The notes under the pieces: generated by a model
Databases searched by the model: none
The model's input: the letters and a program-made list of their open reading frames with translations, nothing else
Told to the model about the DNA's origin: nothing
Shown here: positions 33,926-42,529 of the stretch, piece by piece
How the letters are laid out: each line of letters opens with the position of its first letter
Position numbering within the stretch: position 1 is the stretch's first letter
Assembly (NCBI GenBank): GCA_005502875.1
Contig: SCMV01000014.1
Span: 19,293-83,292 of the forward strand
Direction: 5' to 3'
DNA length: 64,000 nt
Origin: Comamonadaceae bacterium 2PF
Lineage (GTDB): Bacteria; Pseudomonadota; Gammaproteobacteria; Burkholderiales; Burkholderiaceae_C
Made by a program: the position numbers and the translations under genes

Positions 33926-34171
33926 TCAACCGGCTTCCATGCGCTGAACCCGCCTCGCAGGCCATGGCGCATCGCGGGTGGTGACGGGCGCGGCTTTGCA
34001 CTGAGCCCACCAGCCGACCAGGCCAAATGCGATGCCCGGCAAGGGATGCAACCAGGCCAGGATCAGGCCTGTGCTCCAGCAAAGGATGCTGAACGAGCGC
34101 CAGGTTCGCTCCAGGGGGGCCTGGCTCCAGTCGGGGGGCGAGGGCGAGTCAGTGGGCGTCGATGGTGGCAT
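33926..34171 (-). CDS. Small hypothetical membrane protein
   Basis: 81 residues from MPPSTPTDSPSPPDWSQAPL. The middle is hydrophobic, one or two helices (ILCWSTGLILAWLHPLPGIAFGLVGWW), and the end is basic. No family recognised. A longer frame extends to 34288 but lacks a better start. It sits between the convergent TRAP genes, so it could be a real small gene or a chance frame in GC-rich DNA; the clean hydrophobic pattern favours the first. Confidence 0.4.
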   Translation of the reverse strand: MPPSTPTDSPSPPDWSQAPLERTWRSFSILCWSTGLILAWLHPLPGIAFGLVGWWAQCKAAPVTTRDAPWPARRVQRMEAG

Positions 34172-34314
34172 GGTGCATGGCGCCCGGGGCCGAATCCCGC
34201 TGGCGCCTGAGTTGCTTCGGAAGAAGCCATGCACATCTTGAGCCTGTTGACCGTGTTTTGCGCGCAGCAACACCGAGCAGGTGAGCATTCCGCGTGGAAA
34301 TGCGATGAAACATG

Positions 34315-34342
34315 AAAAAAGCGCGGCCCTGGGGCCGCGCTT
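34315..34342 (-). terminator. Intrinsic terminator of the TRAP binding-protein gene
   Basis: On the minus strand AAGCGCGGCCC and GGGCCGCGCTT form an 11-bp stem around a short loop, followed by TTTTTT. It begins about 20 bases after the stop of the binding-protein gene. It is the strongest terminator in the window. Confidence 0.88.
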
Positions 34343-34363
34343 GACGCTCGTTTGGCGCAGGGC

Positions 34364-35446
34364 TCAGAGCTTGACGGACTGCATGTAGCGGTCGAACGTG
34401 GCCTCGGTGAAGCGGAACCAGAGGTTCTGGTCGGCACGGAACTTGGCGTAGTCGGCGTAAACCTTGCGCCAGGCCGGGTTCTTCTCGTTGAGCTCGCTGT
34501 AGATGTCCATGGCGTGCTTGAAAGCCGCGTCCATCACCGGCTTGGGGAACTGCACGAGCTCGGTCTTGGCGGCCACCAGTTGCTTGAGCGCCAGCGGGTT
34601 GCGGGCGTCGTAGCGGGCCTGCATCTCGGTGTGGGCATGTGCGGCGGCGGCTTCGACCATCGCCTTGTACTCGGGGTTGAGCGAGTCCCAGGCCTTCTGG
34701 TTGATGAAGAAGTCGAGCTGCGGGCCGCCTTCCCACCAGCCGGGGAAGTGGTAGTAAGGCGCGACCTTGTAGAAGCCCAGCTTCTGGTCGTCGTACGGGC
34801 CCACCCATTCGGCGGCGTCCAGCACGCCTTTTTCAAGCGCCTGGTAGATCTCGCCGCCGGGCAGGGCTTGCGGCACCACGCCCATGCGTTCCATCACCTT
34901 GCCAGCGAAGCCTGCGGTGCGCATCTTCAGGCCCTTGAGGTCGGCCAGCGACTTGATGGGCTTGCGGTACCAGCCGCCCATCTGCGCGCCGGTGTTGCCA
35001 CCAGGGAAGTTGACGATGTTGTACTTGGCGTAGAACTCGCGCATCAGCTTGAGGCCGTTGCCTTCGTACATCCAGGCCGACATCTGACGCGAGTTCAGGC
35101 CGAACGGGATGGTGCAGCCCAAAGCGAAGGTCTCGTCCTTGCCGACGAAGTAGTAGGGCGCGGTGTGGGCCATCTCGACCGTGCCGCTTTGCACGCCGTC
35201 GACCACGCCGAACGGGGGCATGAGCTCGCCACCTGCGTGCACCGAGATCTGGAACTTGCCGCCCGACATCTCGTGGATCTTCTTGGTGAAGACGTCGGCG
35301 GCGCCGAAGATGGTGTCCAGCGACTTGGGGAAGCTGGAGGCCAGGCGCCAGCGCAGCTGCGTCTGGGCGTGGACGATGGCGGGTGCGGCACCGGCGGCCA
35401 GCACGCCGGCCAGGCCCGCGTGGTTGATGAAGGCACGACGCTCCAT
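34364..35446 (-). CDS. TRAP transporter substrate-binding protein (DctP/TakP-like)
   Basis: 360-residue periplasmic solute receptor. MERRAFINHAGLAGVLAAG is a signal with an RR pair, and cleavage is expected after AIVHA. The body, LRWRLASSFPKSLDTIFGAA, then GEIYQALEKGVLDAAEWVGP and FPGWWEGGPQLDFFIN, resembles the 2-oxoacid-binding TakP branch, so the ligand may be a keto or hydroxy acid (inference). GAGGAGA lies 5 bases before the ATG. The gene faces dctQM in convergent orientation rather than sitting in one operon. Confidence 0.92.
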   Translation of the reverse strand: MERRAFINHAGLAGVLAAGAAPAIVHAQTQLRWRLASSFPKSLDTIFGAADVFTKKIHEMSGGKFQISVHAGGELMPPFGVVDGVQSGTVEMAHTAPYYFVGKDETFALGCTIPFGLNSRQMSAWMYEGNGLKLMREFYAKYNIVNFPGGNTGAQMGGWYRKPIKSLADLKGLKMRTAGFAGKVMERMGVVPQALPGGEIYQALEKGVLDAAEWVGPYDDQKLGFYKVAPYYHFPGWWEGGPQLDFFINQKAWDSLNPEYKAMVEAAAAHAHTEMQARYDARNPLALKQLVAAKTELVQFPKPVMDAAFKHAMDIYSELNEKNPAWRKVYADYAKFRADQNLWFRFTEATFDRYMQSVKL

Positions 35447-35599
35447 GGCGGTCTCCTCGTTGTGGGGTTGTGTGTCCAAATTCTAGGAGCGCCGTTTGTC
35501 CGGCAAGGCCATGGCGGGAGAGGGCTTACCCGTGGGTGTCGCGCTCGCGCCTCTGCCTGCGGACGTCAGGCCGCCAAGCGCCGAAGCCCTGGCTTGGCC

Positions 35600-37006
35600 T
35601 CAGCCGCCATGACCGGCGATCTTCATGCGCTCGATGAGCACCGAGCCGACGGTCTTGCTGCCATAGGTGTAGGCGTCGGCACCGATGCCCACGATCTGCT
35701 GGAACATCTCACCGAGGTGGCCCGCAATGGTGATCTCGTGCACCGGGTGCTGGATGACGCCTTTTTCGACCCAGTAGCCGGCGGCGCCGCGCGAGTAGTC
35801 ACCCGTCACGTAATTCACGCCCTGGCCCATGAGCTCGGTCACGAACAGGCCGGTGCCCAGCTTCTTGAGCATGGCCTTGAGGTTGTCCTTCGGGTCGGTG
35901 AGCTTGCTGCTCATGACCAGGTTTTGCGAGCCGCCGGCGTGGCCGGTGGTCTTCATGCCCAGCTTGCGCGCCGAGTAGCTGGACAGGAAGTAGCCCTGCA
36001 CCACGCCGTTCTTGACGACCTGGCGCTTGCGGGTGAGCACGCCTTCGTCGTCGAAGGGCGCGCTGCCCTTGCCTTTGAGGATGTGCGGGTCTTCGGTGAC
36101 CTGGATGTGCTTGGGGAAAATGGGCTTGCCCAGGCTGTCGAGCAAGAAGGTGGCGCGGCGGTACAGCGCGCCGCCGCTGGTGGCTTGAACGTAGGCGCCC
36201 AGCAGGCCGGCGGCCAGGGTGTTCTCGAACAGCACGGGCACTTCGCAGGTGGCGATCTTGCGGGATTTGAGGCGCGAGAGCGCGCGCTCGGCTGCGTAGC
36301 GACCGACGGCTTCGGGCTTGGCCATGTCCCGGGCGTCGCGCTCGGACGTGTACCAGAAGTCGCGCTGCATGTCGTTGCCCCGGCCCGCGATGGGCGAGAC
36401 CGACAGCGAATGGCGCGAGGAAGCGTAGCCGCCCCGGAAGCCGCGCGAGTTGCCGGCCCAGAAGTGCGACTGCTGCGCCGAGACGCCGGCGCCTTCGGAG
36501 TTGGTGATGCGCGGGTCGACCACGAGCGCTGCCTCTTCGCAGCGGCGTGCGAGTTCTGCAGCGCCTTCGGCGTCAATGGCCCAGGGGTGAAAGAGGTCGA
36601 GGTCGCGGCGGGCGGCCTTGCCCGTGGCGATGTCGGCTTCATCCGGCAGGCCGGCGGCCGGGTCCTCGGCGGTGTGGCGCGCAATGTCGTAGGCCGCCTG
36701 CACCGTGCGCTCAAGCGCCTCGGGCGAGAAGTCGGACGTGGTGGCGTTGCCCCGGCGCTGGCCCAGGTAGACGGTGATGCCCACCGTCTTGTCGCGGTTG
36801 CGCTCGACGTTCTCCAGCTTGCCCTTGCGCACCGAGACCGACAGGCCGGCGCCCTCGGAGACCTCTGCGGCGGCGTCGGAGGCGCCTTTTTTGCGCGCCA
36901 GGCTCAACGCGTCTTCGATCAGTTGCTGGAATTGCTCGCGGCTGTAGGCGAATCCGGTCGAGGGGGCGGTCGAGGATGCAAGCGAGGCAGCTTTGTTCTT
37001 GGGCAT
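35600..37006 (-). CDS. pmbA: Metalloprotease PmbA (TldE subunit)
   Basis: 468 residues; one half of the TldD/TldE (PmbA) cytoplasmic protease complex that degrades unfolded peptides and matures small peptides. SVSVRKGKLENVERNRDKTVG near the N-terminus, a RNDMQRDFWYTSERDA middle and the C-terminal NYVTGDYSRGAAGYWVEKG, HPVHEITIAGHLGEMF motifs are diagnostic. TldE contributes no zinc site itself; tldD is not in this window. It diverges from yjgA with 64 bases between starts. Confidence 0.94.
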   Translation of the reverse strand: MPKNKAASLASSTAPSTGFAYSREQFQQLIEDALSLARKKGASDAAAEVSEGAGLSVSVRKGKLENVERNRDKTVGITVYLGQRRGNATTSDFSPEALERTVQAAYDIARHTAEDPAAGLPDEADIATGKAARRDLDLFHPWAIDAEGAAELARRCEEAALVVDPRITNSEGAGVSAQQSHFWAGNSRGFRGGYASSRHSLSVSPIAGRGNDMQRDFWYTSERDARDMAKPEAVGRYAAERALSRLKSRKIATCEVPVLFENTLAAGLLGAYVQATSGGALYRRATFLLDSLGKPIFPKHIQVTEDPHILKGKGSAPFDDEGVLTRKRQVVKNGVVQGYFLSSYSARKLGMKTTGHAGGSQNLVMSSKLTDPKDNLKAMLKKLGTGLFVTELMGQGVNYVTGDYSRGAAGYWVEKGVIQHPVHEITIAGHLGEMFQQIVGIGADAYTYGSKTVGSVLIERMKIAGHGG

Positions 37007-37070
37007 GGAGGGCTTTGTGCTGATGAACGGCGGCCCGCAGGAGGCGGGCCACCCGTATCATAGCGAGGAC

Positions 37071-37649
37071 ATGAATCCGAACCACTTTGATCAAGACGAT
37101 GCTGACGACGATGGCTTCTCCGGCCGTCCCAGCAAGAGCGCGCTCAAGCGCGAAAGCCACGAACTCCAGGAGCTGGGCAAGCAGTTGCTGGAAATGCCCG
37201 ATTCCCGCCTGGAGGGCATCGAGATGCCCGAGCGCCTGCGTGACGCGCTGGAGGCCTACAAGCGCACCCGCTCCTTCGAGGGCAAGCGCCGGCAGATCCA
37301 GTTCATCGGCAAGGTGATGCGCGGGGTCGATGCCGAGCCCCTGCGCGAAGCCGTGGCGCAGTTCCAGCTGGGCCATGCCCGCAATGCGCTGGCCCTGCAC
37401 CAGGCCGAGCGCTGGCGTGCCGAGCTGCTGTCCGACGAAAAGAACGCACTCACCAACTGGGCTGCGGAATTTCCGGAATCCGACCTGCAACAGCTGCGCA
37501 ACCTCGTTCGCAGCGCCCGCAAGGACGCCGCTGAGGTGCCTGAAAAGCGCAGCGGTCGGGCCTTCCGCGAGCTGTTCCAGTTCATCAAGCACGCCATGGA
37601 GGCGCAGGAAGAGGCCGACAAGGACGCTTCGTCAGGATCGCCCGCATGA
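37071..37649 (+). CDS. yjgA: Ribosome-associated protein YjgA/DarP (DUF615)
   Basis: 192-residue protein that associates with late 50S precursors. Family motifs PSKSALKRESHELQELGKQL, LRDALEAYKRTRSFEGKRR and ARNALALHQAERWRAELLSD are all present. ATG at 37071 is preceded by GCGAGG, and the longer frame is excluded because it contains no family sequence. The pmbA/yjgA divergent pair is conserved in Gammaproteobacteria and Betaproteobacteria. The stop overlaps mog (ATGA). Confidence 0.92.
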   Translation: MNPNHFDQDDADDDGFSGRPSKSALKRESHELQELGKQLLEMPDSRLEGIEMPERLRDALEAYKRTRSFEGKRRQIQFIGKVMRGVDAEPLREAVAQFQLGHARNALALHQAERWRAELLSDEKNALTNWAAEFPESDLQQLRNLVRSARKDAAEVPEKRSGRAFRELFQFIKHAMEAQEEADKDASSGSPA

Positions 37650-38254
37650 GTGACGCCGCAGCTGCCTTGCGCACCGTGCGCATCGGCGTGGTCTCGGTCA
37701 GCGACCGCGCCAGCACCGGCGTCTACGAAGACAAAGGCCTGCCGGGCCTCAAAGACTGGTTGGGCCGCGCGGTGCGCAACCCGATCGAGTGGGTGCCCAG
37801 GCTCATCCCCGATGAGCGCGAGGTGATCGCCGCAGCACTGCGCGAATTGGTCGATGTGCAGCGTTGCGACCTGGTGTTGACCACCGGTGGCACCGGCCCC
37901 GCGCCACGCGATGTGACGCCCGAGGCCACCCTCGACGTGGCCGACAAGGAATTGCCGGGCTTTGGTGAGCAGATGCGCCAGATCAGCCTGCGCTTCGTGC
38001 CCACGGCCATCCTGTCGCGCCAGACGGCGGTGGTGCGCGGCCAGGCGCTCGTGATGAACCTGCCGGGCCAGCCCAAGTCGATTGCCGAAACGCTGGAAGG
38101 CCTTCGCGACGCCGAGGGCAAGTCGGTGGTGCCGGGCATCTTCGCTGCGGTGCCGTATTGCGTCGACCTGATCGGCGGCCCATGGATCGAGACCGATCCG
38201 ACCGTGTGCATGGCTTTTCGCCCGAAGACGGCGGTGCGCCGGGATGGCGCCTGA
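37646..38254 (+). CDS. mog: Molybdopterin adenylyltransferase
   Basis: 202 residues. Activates molybdopterin with ATP before molybdenum insertion. RIGVVSVSDRASTGVYEDKG, LVLTTGGTGPAPRDVTPEAT and FVPTAILSRQTAVVRGQALV match Mog/MoaB. The long C-terminal part (GIFAAVPYCVDLIGGPWIET) is Mog-like rather than MoaB-like. Its product is needed by NasA. Translationally coupled to yjgA. Confidence 0.93.
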   Translation: MSDAAAALRTVRIGVVSVSDRASTGVYEDKGLPGLKDWLGRAVRNPIEWVPRLIPDEREVIAAALRELVDVQRCDLVLTTGGTGPAPRDVTPEATLDVADKELPGFGEQMRQISLRFVPTAILSRQTAVVRGQALVMNLPGQPKSIAETLEGLRDAEGKSVVPGIFAAVPYCVDLIGGPWIETDPTVCMAFRPKTAVRRDGA

Positions 38255-38355
38255 AGGTCCTGCCCCTGCGTCGGGCTGCTGCCACGGGGGCGCACTGCCA
38301 GTGTTCGCTCGGCCTGTGGTGGTTTGAGTCATTCGCTGGGCTGATGGGTTCGGAT

Positions 38356-38372
38356 TCAAATAATTCATTTGA
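38356..38372. promoter_or_regulatory. AT-rich palindrome, candidate operator
   Basis: TCAAAT-AATTC-ATTTGA is a perfect 6+6 inverted repeat in otherwise GC-rich DNA and overlaps the candidate -35 box (38369-38374), the position expected for a repressor. Confidence 0.45.
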
Positions 38373-38397
38373 TTCATTGGCTGGCGCTTCCTAAACT
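38369..38397 (+). promoter_or_regulatory. Candidate promoter of the phosphotransferase/SDR pair
   Basis: TTGATT (38369-38374), a 17-base spacer and TAAACT (38392-38397) resemble a sigma-70 promoter, about 80 bases upstream of the start codon at 38479. Confidence 0.5.
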
Positions 38398-38478
38398 GGT
38401 GCGGTTTCATGCTGTGCGACAGTCCGAGGTGCTCGGCGTCGCGGCATCCCCGACCACGACAAGAGGAGACCGCCGCCC

Positions 38479-39564
38479 ATGAGCGACGCCAAGAACGAGC
38501 AACTGATCGACCAGGCGGGCCAGGTCCGTGCCGGTGAAGAAGTGGACGTGGCCCAGGTCACGGCCTACCTCCAGGCACAAGGCCTGAAGCTGGAGGGCAC
38601 GCCCGAACTCAAGCAGTTCCCTGGCGGGGCCTCGAACCTCACCTACCAGCTCAGCTACGCCAACGTCGACCTGATCCTGCGTCGCCCGCCCTTCGGTCAC
38701 ATCGCCAAGTCGGCCCACGACGTGGTGCGCGAGGCCGAGGTCATGCGCAAGCTCAAGCCGGTCTACCCCAAGGTGCCGGTGATCCACGCCATCTGCGAGG
38801 ACACCAGCGTCATCGGCGCACCGTTCTATGTGATGGAGCGCCTGGTGGGCAACATCCCGCGCCAGAACCTCTCGCCTGAGCTGGGGCTGGACGAGGCCAA
38901 GACCCGCCAGCTGTGCCTGAACGTGCTCGACACCCTGGTCGACCTGCACAAGCTCGACCCCAAGGCCGCCGGCCTGGACACCCTCGGCAAGGGCGAAGGC
39001 TACGTGGCCCGCCAGGTCGAAGGCTGGACCAAGCGCTACCGCGCCGCCCGCACCGACGACGTCGGCGACTTCGAGCAGGTCATGGCCTGGCTGGCCGAGA
39101 AGATGCCCAAGCAGGAAGTGGCCATCCGCCTCATCCACAACGATTTCCGCTTCGACAACGTCGTGCTCGACGTGAACGACCCGCTCAAGGTCATCGGCGT
39201 GCTGGACTGGGAAATGGCCACGCTGGGCGACCCGCTGATGGACCTGGGCAGCTCGCTGGCCTACTGGGTGCAGGCCGATGACGACATGTTCATGAAGGGC
39301 TCGCGCCGCCAGCCGACCAATGCCAAGGGCATGCTAACGCGCGAAGAGGTGATCCGCTACTACGCCGAAAAAACCGGCTTCAGCGTCGACAACTTCGACT
39401 TCTACACGGTGTACGGCCTGTTCCGCCTGGCCGGCATCGCGCAGCAGATCTACAAGCGCTTCAAGGAGGGCAACGCGCGCAACCCGGCGTTCGCCACCTT
39501 CGGGCCCTTCGTGAGCTACCTGGAGCAGCGCTGCCTGGGCATCATCGCCCAGTCCAAGCTCTGA
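38479..39564 (+). CDS. Aminoglycoside-phosphotransferase-fold protein (ACAD10-N-like)
   Basis: 361 residues with a kinase-like APH fold: N-lobe LTYQLSYANVDLILRRPPFG, then the Brenner-type motif LIHNDFRFDNVVLD (catalytic Asp, Asn) and the metal-binding GVLDWEMATLGDPLMDLG. Homologues are fused to or neighbour acyl-CoA dehydrogenases (ACAD10/11) and are thought to phosphorylate hydroxyacyl-CoA during fatty-acid breakdown. This gene lacks a dehydrogenase domain; the next gene is an SDR. GAGGAGA precedes the ATG. Confidence 0.88.
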   Translation: MSDAKNEQLIDQAGQVRAGEEVDVAQVTAYLQAQGLKLEGTPELKQFPGGASNLTYQLSYANVDLILRRPPFGHIAKSAHDVVREAEVMRKLKPVYPKVPVIHAICEDTSVIGAPFYVMERLVGNIPRQNLSPELGLDEAKTRQLCLNVLDTLVDLHKLDPKAAGLDTLGKGEGYVARQVEGWTKRYRAARTDDVGDFEQVMAWLAEKMPKQEVAIRLIHNDFRFDNVVLDVNDPLKVIGVLDWEMATLGDPLMDLGSSLAYWVQADDDMFMKGSRRQPTNAKGMLTREEVIRYYAEKTGFSVDNFDFYTVYGLFRLAGIAQQIYKRFKEGNARNPAFATFGPFVSYLEQRCLGIIAQSKL

Positions 39565-39639
39565 CGCACCTCGGTGATCGGGCTCGCTCCGCCAGCGAGC
39601 CATCGCCTGCTTCTCGTCCCCTGACACGAACCTCACACC

Positions 39640-40422
39640 ATGAGCACTCCGCTGAACCTGAAGAACCCCTTCGACCTGACCGGAAAGGTCGCCCTCGTGA
39701 CCGGCTCGAGCCGCGGCATCGGCGAAGCCATCGCTCGCCTGCTGGCCGCGCAAGGTGCCCACGTCATCGTCTCCAGCCGCAAGGCCGAGCCTTGTGAGGC
39801 CGTGGCCGCCTCCATCCGCGAAGCGGGCGGCAAGGCTTCGGTGCTGGCCTGCCACATCGGCGAGATGGATCAGATCGACGCCACGTTCGCCGCCATCGAG
39901 AAGGAATTCGGCCGGCTCGACATCCTGGTCAACAACGCGGCGACGAACCCGTACTTCGGCCACATCACCGACACCGACCTGAGCGCCTTCCAGAAGACCG
40001 TGGACGTCAACATCCGCGGCTACTTCTTCATGTGCTCGCGCGGCGCCAAGCTGATGGCCAAGCAAGGCGGTGGCTCGATCGTCAACATCGCTTCGGTCAA
40101 CGGCGTGATCCCGGGCATGGCCCAGGGCATCTACTCCATCACCAAGGCCGCCGTGATCTCGATGACGCACGCCTTCGCCAAGGAATGCGCGACGCAGAAG
40201 GTGCGTGTCAACGCCATCCTGCCGGGCGCCACGGACACCAAGTTCGCATCGGCGCTGACCACCAACGAGATGATCCTCAAGTCGGTGCTGGCCCATGTGC
40301 CGATGAACCGCGTGGCAGATCCGTCGGAGATGGCGGGCGCGGCGCTGTACCTGGCGTCGGATGCGGCCAGCTACACCACGGGCACTTGCCTGAACGTGGA
40401 CGGCGGTTACCTGCTGGCTTGA
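39640..40422 (+). CDS. Short-chain dehydrogenase/reductase
   Basis: 260-residue NAD(P)-dependent oxidoreductase. Cofactor motif VTGSSRGIGEAIARLLA, structural NNAATNPYFG, catalytic Ser in SIVNIASVNG and YSITKAAVISM (Tyr/Lys) form a complete classical SDR. It resembles 3-oxoacyl reductases. It lies 75 bases after the phosphotransferase gene, same strand, so the pair is probably one operon; the substrate is unknown. Confidence 0.9.
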   Translation: MSTPLNLKNPFDLTGKVALVTGSSRGIGEAIARLLAAQGAHVIVSSRKAEPCEAVAASIREAGGKASVLACHIGEMDQIDATFAAIEKEFGRLDILVNNAATNPYFGHITDTDLSAFQKTVDVNIRGYFFMCSRGAKLMAKQGGGSIVNIASVNGVIPGMAQGIYSITKAAVISMTHAFAKECATQKVRVNAILPGATDTKFASALTTNEMILKSVLAHVPMNRVADPSEMAGAALYLASDAASYTTGTCLNVDGGYLLA

Positions 40423-40504
40423 TGGGTGCACGCGCATCCAGGATGCGCTGCGGGTGTTTTCCGCGATGCCCTGATCGCCTGCCAAAGCCTTGCCGGGGCT
40501 GAGG

Positions 40505-41584
40505 TCAGGGCGATCCGTTTTCCCACTGCGTCGCGACTTCCTGGGCCAGCAGGCCCACGGACAGCGGCGCGCAGCCTTCGGCCTTGTTGCTGATGGAGAC
40601 GTGCACCGGCAGGCCTGCACGCGCCGTGGCCACGATGACCCGCGCCAGCGTTCGACGAGTTTCCAGGTCGGCGTCCTGGATGTGATCGAAGGGCTCGTAC
40701 ATGGCGCGGGCGTCTTCGTAGCCGAAGGCACCGTGCCGTCGGTGCAGGTTCCAGCGACACACGAGCGGCCCGGGCCACAGGCTGCGCAACATCGGCAATT
40801 GATCTTCGATGGGCGTCATGCGTGCGTGCAGGCCCAGGCAGTAGGTGTGGCCGGTGCGCTTGAGCACCTGCGCGAGTTCGGGCCTCACCAGCGCATGGTC
40901 TCTGACTTCGATGGCGATGGTGGCCCCAGATGCGAAGGCTTGCAGCGCAGGCATCTTGCCGAGCAGGTGCTCCAGCTGGTCCATCAGGCGCTGCGGCTGG
41001 CGCAGCCAGTCCTGGGGCAGGGGGCTGATCTGGAACACCAGCGCCCCCACCTTGTGACCCAGGCCCTGCATCGCCGGCTCGATGAACTCGCGCAGGGCGA
41101 GATCGGGATCCAGGAACAAGGGGTTGTGGGCCTTGCCCTGGCCCGACTCGTCGCGGATCAAGGCGTCGCTGACCGATGCCGGGGCCTTGACGATGAACCG
41201 GAATTGATCGGGGACCTGCGAGGCATAGGCCGTGTACTGGCCCACGCTGAGTGGTTGGTAAAAAGAGCGATCGATGCTGACCGTGCGCAGCAGCGGGTGC
41301 TGGCTGTAAGCGGTGAGCCCTTCTTTGGCCAGGCGGCGCTCGTTGAATTCCTGGGCCCAGACCAAACCGTGCCAGCCGGGGTAGCTCCATGACGAGGTGC
41401 CCAGTCGAACTTGCTCGGGCAGGCGGGCGGCGAGGTCGAGGTGCTCGGGCAATGCCGGGGCCGCAGGCAATTGGCCGGCCAGCCGCAAAGAACGCGGCGC
41501 TTTCGGTGCTGGCGACGCCGGGGGCTCAGCAGGCGAGGCCGGCGCGCCGCCGAACAGGTCGTCCTGCATGCCCGGCGGCGTCAC
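40505..41584 (-). CDS. DUF72-family TIM-barrel protein
   Basis: 359 residues. LGTSSWSYPGWHGLVWAQEF starts the DUF72 (YecE-like) barrel, with RTVSIDRSFYQPLSVGQYTA and FRFIVKAPASVSDALIRDES following. Biochemical role unknown. The N-terminus is a Pro/Ala-rich linker of ~45 residues. cysE lies 6 bases upstream on the same strand, so these are co-transcribed. It converges with the SDR gene. Confidence 0.9.
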   Translation of the reverse strand: MTPPGMQDDLFGGAPASPAEPPASPAPKAPRSLRLAGQLPAAPALPEHLDLAARLPEQVRLGTSSWSYPGWHGLVWAQEFNERRLAKEGLTAYSQHPLLRTVSIDRSFYQPLSVGQYTAYASQVPDQFRFIVKAPASVSDALIRDESGQGKAHNPLFLDPDLALREFIEPAMQGLGHKVGALVFQISPLPQDWLRQPQRLMDQLEHLLGKMPALQAFASGATIAIEVRDHALVRPELAQVLKRTGHTYCLGLHARMTPIEDQLPMLRSLWPGPLVCRWNLHRRHGAFGYEDARAMYEPFDHIQDADLETRRTLARVIVATARAGLPVHVSISNKAEGCAPLSVGLLAQEVATQWENGSP

Positions 41585-41590
41585 GGCGGC

Positions 41591-42391
41591 TCACTTCACC
41601 AGGCGGTTGAGCTCGTCGGCGTCGAAGGCCTCGGTCTTCTGGGCGTCCTCGGGCATGCAGTCGCGGCCCAGCTGGCTCTGGGCGCAGGCCGCGAGTTTTT
41701 CAACCGACTGCCACAGCAACGCGATCTGGTGCTCGTGGCCGGAGGCGTGGTCGATCAGGCCGCGAAGGGCTTGCGAGAGCGGGTCGTCGCCTTCGGTCAC
41801 GCCATAGGCCGAGAACCCCATGCGGGCGGCCACGGCCTCGCGCTCGGCCTGCTTCTCGTCGAGCACCTGCTGTTTGGCCACGATGATGCGCGCCGGGTTG
41901 CCCACGGCGGTGGCGCCAGGCGGCACGGGCTTGGTGACCACGGCGTTCGAGCCAACGCGGGCGCCATCGCCCACGGTGAAGCCGCCCAGCACCTGGGCAT
42001 TCGCGCCGACGATCACGCCCCGACCCAGCGTCGGGTGGCGTTTGGCCCCGCGCGACAGCGAGGTGCCGCCCAGGGTCACGCCCTGGTAGATGGTGCAGTC
42101 GTCGCCGATCTCGGCGGTCTCGCCCACCACCACGCCCATGCCGTGGTCGATGAACACGCGGCGGCCCACGCGGGCACCGGGGTGGATCTCGATGCCCGTG
42201 AAGAAGCGAGCCCAGTGCGAGATCCAGCGACCCAGCCACTTCAGCCCATGCATCCAGCACCAGTGCGCGCAGCGGTGCATGGCCAGGGCGTGGAGACCGG
42301 GATAACAGGTCAGGACCTCCCAGGCCGTGCGGGCGGCGGGGTCACGCTCCAGGATGCAGGCGATGTCTTCGCGCAGGCGGGCAAACAGCAT
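41591..42391 (-). CDS. cysE: Serine O-acetyltransferase
   Basis: 266 residues. First step of cysteine synthesis from serine and acetyl-CoA. An N-terminal helical domain ([20 protein letters not shown]) is followed by the left-handed beta-helix hexapeptide domain with [20 protein letters not shown] and the acetyl-CoA/serine site [20 protein letters not shown]. The C-terminal ~80 residues after GNPARII are longer and less conserved, and lack the usual Ile-terminal OASS-binding tail (the protein ends RLVK). Confidence 0.93.
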   Translation of the reverse strand: MLFARLREDIACILERDPAARTAWEVLTCYPGLHALAMHRCAHWCWMHGLKWLGRWISHWARFFTGIEIHPGARVGRRVFIDHGMGVVVGETAEIGDDCTIYQGVTLGGTSLSRGAKRHPTLGRGVIVGANAQVLGGFTVGDGARVGSNAVVTKPVPPGATAVGNPARIIVAKQQVLDEKQAEREAVAARMGFSAYGVTEGDDPLSQALRGLIDHASGHEHQIALLWQSVEKLAACAQSQLGRDCMPEDAQKTEAFDADELNRLVK

Positions 42392-42529
42392 GAAAGGAAT
42401 GAGCTTGTGCGTTTTGGGTCTGAGCCGGGAAGTGTAGCGGCGGGGCCAAACCCCGGCGCGGCGTCAGGGTGGTGCCGGTGGCCTGCGGGCTGGCAGTCAA
42501 AGGGCTCGGGAGAGCCAAGTGGCAAAGCC

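Noticed and set aside
34352..37063. 903-codon open frame opposite dctP and pmbA
   Set aside because: It spans two unrelated genes and their intergenic region; only shadow composition.
40841..41057. Small frames opposite the DUF72 gene
   Set aside because: Arg/Ser/Trp-rich shadow sequence without a ribosome binding site.
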